This document shows, piece after piece, positions 56,735 to 64,000 of a stretch of DNA of 64,000 nt. This DNA is from Paulinella micropora (Eukaryota > Cercozoa > Imbricatea > Euglyphida). The notes beneath the pieces were generated by a model. That model was not told where the DNA came from. It searched no databases and saw only the letters and a program-made list of their open reading frames with translations. The DNA lies in NCBI GenBank assembly GCA_009731375.1, contig BJOX01000296.1, positions 560,212 to 624,211 of the forward strand, given 5' to 3'. A program made the position numbers and the translations under genes. Position 1 is the stretch's first letter; every line of letters starts with the position of its first letter.

Positions 56735-57637
56735 TTGTATGAAGGACAGGGATATGTGGAAGTTTTCTGCGGTATTCAATTTGAGAGGTACGAAAATGGT
56801 TTGTTACTACACCAAAAGGCGTACATAGACGGTTTACTACAGGATCGTGGGTTTGCTAACGCGAAGCCTGCGACGACGCCGTGTACTGATCAGGAACCTC
56901 AACCGGCTGACGCTGCATCTACGTTGAGGCAATGGCCACTGGGGAAGCTCGCAGGGGAATTAATATGGCCTATGTCACAGACGCAGCCTCAACTTGCTTA
57001 CGCGGTGAACAGGTTATGTATTTACATGCAGCGTGAGCCGGATATCGCATACGGGATGATCATCAGGATTTATCTGTCATTAAGGGACCAGCGATGGATA
57101 TTCTTTCCGTCCAATGTAGATTGGAGGACGATTCCTTTGCAAACGTACGCAGATGCGGATTTAGGTAAATGTAAGTTTACTAGACGATCTCGTTCAGGGA
57201 AGTTGCAGTACATTACCGGTCCGGTGTTCTGATCATCGCAAAGGCAATCTACGGTTGAATTGTCAATTCAAGAGTCGGAAACCATCGCGATGTCGGCGGC
57301 AGCGAGAAACACGGTGGCGATTCAGAATTTTTGTAACGAATTAGGGATACCCATCCCACAGCCGTCAACAGTATATGGAGACAATCAGGGATCAATACTG
57401 ACTACCACTAATGGGTTTGGCAGTCAGAGGTCGAGGCATTTGTCGTTAAGGCATCACTACATTGTTGAGCTCGAGCGAACTGGAAGAATTACAAGTCGAA
57501 AGATCAGGACTGCTGAAAATCTAGCTGACGTTTTCACAAAGGCGCTCCCAGCTCCGCAGTATTTGAAACTGATTGATCAATTCACTGTCAGATTGTCGGA
57601 TTATTTGTGTGAAAGCGATGATTCAACTAGTAAGTAA
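56735..57637 (+). pseudogene. Copia RT C-terminus and RNase H
   Basis: Starts in the RT connection (FCGIQFERYENGLLLHQKAY) without the YVDD palm. RNase H residues follow: TYADADLG (Asp), IQESETIAMSAA (Glu) and VYGDNQGSI (Asp). The classic end is RSRHLSLRHHYIVELE with ENLADVFTKALP. A TGA at 57230-57232 stands where related elements have the Trp of VFWSS, so it looks like a TGG-to-TGA change. Confidence 0.85.
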
Positions 57638-57831
57638 ATTTGAGTTCTATTTGCGGATTTGATTGAAGTCTTGATACTTATTTTAACTATGCGTGTGGAG
57701 TTACATCTTGAAGCGGTTAATGTGACGGATTATTTTTCTACGTGTAATTAATACAATTTTTACTTCCCAACAATTACTGGATAGGGTCACACCATTAATT
57801 GGAGTTAAGGTATAGTATCATGAAAGCTCTT

Positions 57832-57860
57832 GAATTCTCTCGAGTGGCGTTATTGGAATA
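57832..57860 (-). repeat. 28-bp inverted repeat with left copia flank
   Basis: TTGAATTCTCTCGAGTGGCG and TTATTGGA are the reverse complement of 29035-29062, just outside the left terminal repeat. Confidence 0.85.
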
Positions 57861-57943
57861 TACAACAAGCTATTCTGCGAGTGCTCTACGTGAGACGTGA
57901 TCGATTCCGCCCTAGCGGGGCTGACTTACTGAGTTGGGGGGAG

Positions 57944-58386
57944 TGTAGGACCGTAATTCCCGTAATATTCCGTTCCTAATTTTCCGGTAGCAATTGAACT
58001 CAGAAATGCAGCATTCTTACCTTTTTAGCTAGACTAAGTTAATTACCAATTTTAATAATCCTGATTAATGCAGAATATAATCGTAAATATTTGCTTTAAC
58101 CACAATAATATTGCAAATTTGCAGTCACATACACACAACCGCACCGATCTATCTTTTATCTAGAACAGTGACCATGATTCACTCTATTACAGCCATACCA
58201 TAGTCACATCATCAGTCATAAATTGAGTTTCTATAAATTCTAGAACACGAAATCACATGTCTTTCACAATATTGAATATATACCATTAGTTATTATTTTC
58301 ATTAAAGTATGTTTATTGAAACTAGAAAGTTCATTGAGTTATAGCTGTATTTATATAGATTTAATAAGGATGGATTAGTCTGGTCC
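57944..58386 (+). repeat. Right LTR-like terminal direct repeat
   Basis: Begins TGTAGGACCGTAATTCCCG after a G-rich polypurine tract. It matches the left repeat through GATGGATTAGTCTGGTCC, with the gag ATG included. Confidence 0.85.
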
Positions 58387-58487
58387 GGAATTAAAAATTT
58401 TCTCATTTATAAAATATGTTTCTGTTTGTTATCATCTAGATTTTTGTCAGCTATCGTGCTGCGGGTACTTTGGATTACTTCTTCAAT
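58387..58487 (+). repeat. ~100-bp direct repeat outside the right copia end
   Basis: Copy of 28942-29039 directly after the right terminal repeat. Confidence 0.85.
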
Positions 58488-58522
58488 TGACTTCAGTGTT
58501 CATATCGTTGACTTTTCAAGTT

Positions 58523-59158
58523 GTAGACGATTCAACTGATTTTCTCCCTGAATGCAAGAAATGTGGAGATCTGGTAACACATGCATAACTAGCATAAGTC
58601 ATTTACTTTTTATGTTCCTATCATTATTAATATACTTCCAACAATCATTACATTACCTTGCATACTCACATAGGTAGCAAGAAATGATTTTGAGGACCAC
58701 ATACTCCTAACGTGTGCATACAAGATTGATATCATACATACTGGCAACTCACGCACTTGCAAGAAAACATCATCCGCTGGAGCTTCTTTTGTATTTTTTC
58801 AGCCGCTTCTACCAGCTCAACCCCAGCTCCGTACAAGTGTAAATGTGGCAAGACATTTAAATCAACACAAGGCTTTGGGAACCACACTAACAGCTGCAAG
58901 TCTGAACCCAACAAACACAAAGTGCCTCTGTTTGGAAAACCCAAACCGCTACCTCACCTTGACAAACAAGCTCACATGATGTATCCCATAATGCCAACGT
59001 CGTTGAAACACTGTCTACTTGGTCGGTGGCAGCTCGGAATAGTATGAAAGACTCTGAAGTTCGAGCCTGCTTGATCAGCGTTGGTCTACCGGCTGAGCTA
59101 CCTTTGGAAACAGGTTGGTGAATTTAAGTAATTTATCTATCTATCTATCTATCCATCC

Positions 59159-59208
<50 letters not shown>

Positions 59209-59271
59209 ATATCTATCTATCTACTATCTACCTACCTACCTATCTATCTACCTATCTATCTATCTATCTAC

Positions 59272-59319
<48 letters not shown>

Positions 59320-60055
59320 TATGATTTTATCTTTGTAATTTTCTGTCAGAAACGGAACGCAGAATCCGCTACCACAAGTTTGTTGTTCATGAGTTTTTGG
59401 ATGATTCATTTACATGCACAGCAGCGCAAGCAGATACAACTGTGAACCAAACCGAACAGCTAGCATTGAAAAAAATTACATTAACAGATAATGATATTCG
59501 TCGTGCTAAGATTATGCATCAATCAATGCTCACAAACGATCAAAAACTGCGTGCGTTACAGTTTCACTTCTGCGATACCAACAAGCAAAAAGATGGAACA
59601 TACAATGTGTCTGCAACAGCGAAATATGTAGAGAGAACATTCCATCGACTCTCGTACTCACGTCAAGCTGTGCTAAGGCTGATCGCAAAGAAAGATGAAA
59701 TTATGAAGGCGTCTGGTAATGAGCTGTCTGGACATAAGCGTAAGAAAATAGATATTAGCAACCGTGAAGGAGAATATCCATTGATGGAGACAAGCCTTGC
59801 TGCGTGGATAAGAAGCTCCAGAATTTTCGGAATTTTCATTAAGAACTGGCATATTGTTGAAAAAGCGCGTGAACTTTTGAGGACATGCTCGCACTTTTCA
59901 AGTACACTATCTGCTTTTTGCTGTTTATGGCTTCTATTTTCAGAAGCATGCCTGCCGCGAGCAATCTTTCGTGATCACATTGCTTCTCCCCATATTTGCT
60001 TTGTAATTACCACGTTTCAAGTCCATAGTGTCACTTCTCTGGTTAGCGGCGGCTA
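58523..60055 (+). CDS. Zinc-finger plus CENP-B/pogo-type HTH protein (multi-exon, borders partly uncertain)
   Basis: Exon-like pieces: 58523-58573 ([11 protein letters not shown], donor GTAAC), about 58674-58726 ([12 protein letters not shown], after a TAG acceptor), about 58803-59041 ([18 protein letters not shown], after TTTTTTCAG) and 59350-60055 (after TTCTGTCAG). Together the first two give a C2HC finger and the third another finger. The last exon carries a helix-turn-helix series, [20 protein letters not shown] followed by [28 protein letters not shown], like the DNA-binding start of pogo/Tigger transposases and CENP-B. No DDE domain follows, so it is either a host DNA-binding protein or a truncated transposase. 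A CTAT array fills the intron at 59130-59320. Confidence 0.55.
59130..59320. repeat. CTAT microsatellite
   Basis: Compound (CTAT)n with CCAT and CCTA parts, within an intron. Confidence 0.95.
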
Positions 60056-60473
60056 AAAACACTCGCGGCATGTCGCCGCGAAAGTCAGTTTTTCACTAGA
60101 TAGTGTTGGGGGGGGGTCCCGGACATTATTATTCAAATTTTTTGCTGTAAATGATTTTTTCACATCGGATCAGGACCCTTAGCACGTTGATACAATTTTT
60201 GTCGCGGTGGTAACGCGTTCAAGGCGCAGACGAAAGTATCGCGGCAAACTCACGGCACAGACTTTTCCAAACTCACTGCTCCAGCCTTTCCCTATGGCTA
60301 AAACGTAATTTGACAAACTCAGACTTGCGGCACTTACTTGATATCGCTTAAAAAGCGTTTCCTATCCTTGGTAACGGACACTTGCTTTGTTGTCGCTTTG
60401 CGGCGTTCGGTTTCGGAGACTAGGTTCTAGATTTACCCATAAAGTTGTCCGATGGAGCTTTTGAGCCAAGCAC

Positions 60474-61002
60474 GACCCCGATGTCATTCTTCTCATGTTA
60501 TTCTTTCAAAACCTTTACAGTGAGCAAAACCAACCGCTTACAGGGCATATACAGATGAACAATCATGAAAATAACCTGTATCCAGATTTTCACTGCCGCG
60601 ACCGCCGCGACGTTCGCGGCGCGAAGAGAACAAGAGATGAAAAGCGACTGGATGTATCAAAGACAGAAACCATAATTCTTGTCTATGCACTGGGACTGCG
60701 TTTGGACCTAATGCACTGGTCCGCGGGCCTCTTTGACGAGTGAGAAAGCGAATTTTACCAGGCGGCCAATATTGACGGCGCATGCGCCGCCGCCGCATAA
60801 ATACATTTCTTGCTTACAAAAGACATACATACAAAAAATCCCTTGTGATAAGCTCACAAATTATTTCAAACAAATATGGACTCATGTTCATGCAGATACA
60901 CGTGCTCGAAGACCTGCCAGACAGCCTTGCTAGTCGCGGCAGCACCGAATGTCTTCGCGGCGGCTGCGGCGCCGCCCCAGAAAGATAGTTTTCACGTAAA
61001 AA
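60474..61002. repeat. Subtelomere-like repeat, unit A copy 1
   Basis: About 529 bp nearly identical to 62012-62540, from GACCCCGATGTCATTCTT to GATAGTTTTCACGTAAAA. It includes GCCGCGACCGCCGCGACG and is rich in CpG. Confidence 0.92.
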
Positions 61003-61612
61003 TAATGGTCAAAACGTATTCTAAACACCTGCATCCTTCCTTTGAAAACCGGTAAACCTTTTCAATGATAAACTAAGACAAACTTGCAAATAAACTTTAT
61101 CAAAACAGTGCTGTATATGTAATACCATGCCCTGCAGCCAACCTACGAGCCAGGCTGCCGGGAACAATAAATCCCTTTGTTAAGCTCGCAAATTACTTCA
61201 AACAAATATTGATTCATATGCATGCAGCTACACGTGCTTGAAGAGCTGCCACAGTGGCTTACCTGTCGCNNNNNNNNNNNNNNNNNNNNNNNNNNNNNNN
61301 NNNNNNNNNNNNNNNNNNNNNNNNNNNNNNNNNNNNNNNNNNNNNNNNNNNNNNNNNNNNNNNNNNNNNNNNNNNNNNNNNNNNNNNNNNNNNNNNNNNN
61401 NNNNNNNNNNNNNNNNNNNNNNNNNNNNNNNNNNNNNNNNNNNNNNNNNNNNNNNNNNNNNNNNNNNNNNNNNNNNNNNNNNNNNNNNNNNNNNNNNNNN
61501 NNNNNNNNNNNNNNNNNNNNNNNNNNNNNNCAGCTCCCCAACACCGGCTCACTGCAGCAACTGCCGGCAGAGGGCGAGGAGGAAAGATGTCCCGGTCACG
61601 GTTGCAGTCACA
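61003..61612. other. Partly unresolved repeat interval with gap
   Basis: N gap at 61270-61530. 61160-61265 is a diverged copy of the 60840-60935 part of unit A. Confidence 0.7.
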
Positions 61613-61639
61613 TAAGCTTCAAGGCACACCTTGCGGGAT

Positions 61640-61800
61640 AAGGGCCCGTTTGAACTCAAACCTGCGGCCGCGAGCTCCAAACTTCAATACGGGCCGGATC
61701 AAGGGTCCAATCACGCAGAACCTAGCCAGGACCTCATTCGGACCACTTGCGGCGGAGGCCGGCGAGCCCACGGCAGAGGCCATTCCTCAAGGCAATGGGT
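61640..61800. repeat. Subtelomere-like repeat, unit B copy 1
   Basis: From GGGCCCGTTTGAACTCAAAC to the TTCCTCAAGGCAATGG block, repeated at about 62586-62750. Confidence 0.88.
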
Positions 61801-61998
61801 TAGGGTTAGGGTTTGGGTTAGGGTTCAGCACCCCGCCAGGCTGCCGAGCTATGCCGGGGCGGCTCGGCTCGCTGTCTCTCGCCGTTTGGACTCAAAGCAG
61901 TGTGTTTGGGCCGCCCTAGCCGGGTCCTGCCAGCGTGCCGGAGAAAATCGTTCAGCGGGTTGCAGGGTTAGGGTTATTAGGGTTAGGGTTAGGGTTAG
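61797..61998. repeat. Interstitial TTAGGG arrays
   Basis: Short runs of TTAGGG (GGGTTAGGGTTAGGGTT) at 61798-61830 and 61966-61998, separated by GC-rich sequence; a third run lies at 62745-62768. Confidence 0.9.
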
Positions 61999-62011
61999 GC
62001 CGTACGCGCAA

Positions 62012-62540
62012 GACCCCGATGTCATTCTTTTCATGTTATTTTTTCAAAACCTTTACAGTGAGCAAAACCAACCACTTACAGGGCATATACAGTTGAACAA
62101 TCATGAAAATAACCTGTATCCAGATTTCCACTGCCGCGACCGCCGCGACGTTCGCGGCGCGAAGAGAACAAGAGATGAAAAGCGACTGGATGTATCAAAG
62201 ACAGAAACCATAATTCTAGTCTATGCACTGGGACTGCGTTTGGACCTAATGCACTGGTCCGCGGGCCTCTTTGACGAGTGAGAAAGCGAATTTTACCAGG
62301 CGGCCAATATTGACGGCGCATGCGCCGCCGCCGCATAAATACATTTCTTGCTTACAAAAGACATACATACAAAAAATCCCTTGTGATAAGCTCGCAAATT
62401 ATTTCAAACAAATATGGACTCATGTTCATGCAGATACACGTGCTCGAAGACCTGCCAGACAGCCTTGCTAGTCGCGGCAGCACCGAATGTCTTCGCGGCG
62501 GCTGCGGCGCCGCCCCATAAAGATAGTTTTCACGTAAAAA
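62012..62540. repeat. Subtelomere-like repeat, unit A copy 2
   Basis: Second copy of unit A with only scattered differences. Confidence 0.92.
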
Positions 62541-62585
62541 CAATCTCGTGGCATATACAGCAATTGCCGGCAGTCACATTTATAA

Positions 62586-62768
62586 GGGCCCGTTTGAACT
62601 CAAACATGCTGCCGCGAGCTCCAAACTTTGATACGGGCCGGATGAAGGATCCAATCACGCAGAACCTAGCTAGGACGTCATTGGGACCACTCGCGGTGGG
62701 TGGAGGCCTTCGAGCCCACGGCAGAGGCCATTCCTCAAGGCAATGGTTAGGGCTAGGGTTAGGGTTAG
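62586..62768. repeat. Subtelomere-like repeat, unit B copy 2 with TTAGGG
   Basis: Second copy of unit B ending in GGTTAGGGCTAGGGTTAGGG, so the A-B-TTAGGG order repeats with a ~1.5-kb period. Confidence 0.88.
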
Positions 62769-62947
62769 GTATATATGTATGTATGTATGTAAGTAAGTTC
62801 TTTTTGATTGGACTCAGTCTTGATCCGGCCCGTATTAAAGTTTCGAGGTTGTTGCCGCATGTGTGCTTGAGTTTAAACTTCGTGTACGTTTCGTGAAAAA
62901 CTTTAATTGATTTTTTTTACAACAGAATTGAAACGTAAAAAGCTAAG

Positions 62948-63726
62948 TTAGAGCTCACTCATTTGTCTCTCCATTTCTGATACATCTAAGCCAACCCTTC
63001 CAAGGTATTGAACTAAGTCACCCTCTTTGACATCAATAATTTTGTGTTGCTCCTTCAGTTCCTCTGCCCATCCGTAGTCTACTATAACTAATGACCAAGC
63101 ATGATAGAACCTGTTTGCTTTTGTTCTTATACTGATTATGGGATCTCTTGACTCATCTTCAACATATAAGACACAATTACAATGGGATTTGTTTCTTGAT
63201 GTCATAGCGCAATGCCCTCTCTGCATAGCAGGCAAGGATGGGTCCATTTGTGCTCTCCAAGGAGTGTACAAATGGGACCCATTCTCTAGCCGCAGTAACG
63301 TCTGCTGCTCCCTTTCGCAAAGCTTTGTACCGCGTGTTTTACTAACACTTCTCGCTCTACTATATGTGTAATATGAAAGTGTTATAGGGGGTCCTGCTCT
63401 AACATCTTTCGTGAAAGCCATAACAAAACCAAAGCTTCCCCATTTTATGATAGCTATAGTATCTGTGTATGCAACGACACGCGGCACCGCCTGGCTTCAT
63501 GCATGCTTACCAACTGGATAGGTGATGGCTGGCAGGCCGCCTTGCCCGCTCCCGATTTTGATGACATTTCCAAAGCGTTTCCCTCCCACAAGGCTTTCTG
63601 CATCCATATACCAGTGCTGATTTCCAAACTGCACTGGAATCACTGCGCCATACTGTTGGTTCTAACAAAGTAAACAACAGTGTGATGCATGACGCAGCCA
63701 CCAGATAGATAGATAGATAGACGGAT

Positions 63727-63782
<56 letters not shown>

Positions 63783-64000
63783 AAGATAGATAGATAGATA
63801 GATAGATAGGTAGATAATATATCTGTACCTGTGCTGCTAAGCTCTGAAGCATATTCACTGCCTGCTGCTGTTGGGATTGACGTGCAGGACTTGGGAACAA
63901 GGTTATGACACCGTCCTCTGCATGTTCGGGTTTCGTTTGGCTGGCGCGCGCTGCGTTTTGGTCGGCGCTCGGTGGGCTGGGGCTCGGTGTGCTGGCGCTC
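62948..64000 (-). CDS. Unrecognised multi-exon host gene, 3' part
   Basis: Three exon-like pieces on the minus strand. 63829 to beyond the window is Ser/Pro-rich then QSQQQQAVNMLQSLAAQ, donor GTACAG. 63511-63661 reads QYGAVIPVQFGNQHWYMDAE and GGKRFGNVIKIGSG, donor GTAAGC. 62948-63487 reads VPRVVAYTDTIAIIKWGSFG, then a long charged domain, and ends VGLDVSEMERQMSEL. The join between the last two is not clean: a very short intron or a one-base error is needed. I do not recognise the family. A GATA array fills the first intron (63701-63815). Confidence 0.5.
63701..63815. repeat. GATA microsatellite
   Basis: (GATA)n in an intron of the 3'-most gene. Confidence 0.95.

Larger units (their letters stand above)
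29068..58386 (+). mobile_element. Ty1/copia-type retrotransposon, decayed, interrupted by a PLV
   Basis: Terminal direct repeats at 29068-29501 and 57944-58386 bracket gag, an aspartic protease motif, integrase and RNase H in the copia order (PR-INT-RT-RH). A G-rich polypurine tract (GTTGGGGGGAG) precedes the right repeat, which begins TGTAGGACCG. The coding region is broken by stops, frameshifts and loss of the RT palm, so it cannot be autonomous. Without the PLV it is about 7.2 kb. Confidence 0.85.

Noticed and set aside
54025-57232. TGA reassigned to Trp in this genome
   Set aside because: Only the decayed copia shows internal TGA. PLV and host genes use TGA as a stop, several of them directly at boundary hairpins.
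59060-59115. tRNA-like block on the minus strand (GGTAGCTCAGCCGGTAGACC with GGCTCGAA)
   Set aside because: A-box-like start is good, but the acceptor and T arms do not pair, so it is at most a tRNA-derived fragment.
63138-63371. Plus-strand frames over 62948-63487
   Set aside because: Shadow of the longer minus-strand exon, which has better coding character.

Overview
The window comes from a eukaryotic nuclear genome. Two spliced host genes have many short GT-AG introns and GC-rich exons set among very dense tetranucleotide microsatellites. One of them resembles the TPR7/OEP61 family of green plants and algae, and the mobile DNA is typical of algal genomes. My inference is a microalga, probably of the green lineage; the species cannot be settled from sequence alone. 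Thirteen N gaps, several next to poly-G or poly-C runs, and false-looking duplications at gap edges show a draft assembly.

Region 1 (1-22.5 kb), host. A minus-strand 11-exon gene for a multi-pass EamA/DMT-type transporter (2952-7007) lies head-to-head with a plus-strand gene of about 21 exons (8585-22506) for a tail-anchored TPR co-chaperone. Introns are filled with GATA, ATAC, GTA, GA and CA repeats, with copies of an approximately 0.6-kb interspersed repeat (R1), and with decayed copies of adjacent exon ends. A group I intron-like catalytic core lies at about 2105-2640.

Region 2 (22.5-29 kb) is intergenic: two-part SINE-like repeats with a tRNA-like head separated by TAA repeats, a minisatellite, and an AT-rich decayed coding-like stretch.

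Region 3 (29.07-58.39 kb) is a nested pair of mobile elements. The outer one is a decayed Ty1/copia retrotransposon with 434-443-bp terminal direct repeats, gag, an unusual MYND-finger reading frame, protease, integrase and RNase H; its RT palm is missing. Inside gag sits a complete Polinton/Polinton-like virus (PLV) provirus of 22,148 bp (29956-52103). It has 140-bp terminal inverted repeats and a 6-bp target duplication (GGCGAG). It carries a retroviral-type integrase, protein-primed-type DNA polymerase B with an OTU-like N-terminus, packaging ATPase, adenain/Ulp1-like protease, penton-like minor capsid protein, double-jelly-roll-type major capsid protein, an S74-chaperoned fibre, a HIRAN protein, two FGKYKG-domain paralogues and small proteins. 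Morphogenesis and replication functions are all represented. Several genes are each broken by about one missing base, which could be assembly error or early decay.

The most unusual feature is a set of paired hairpins at PLV gene boundaries. A gene ends TGATATTT...AAACATCG and the neighbouring boundary carries CGATGTTT...AAATATC, often directly before an ATG. The outer stem is fixed while the inner stem varies with pairing kept. This makes the genes look like cassettes with inverted hairpin borders.

Region 4 (58.4-64 kb): a zinc-finger plus CENP-B/pogo-type HTH gene, a tandem subtelomere-like repeat with TTAGGG arrays, and the 3' part of an unrecognised minus-strand gene that runs off the window.
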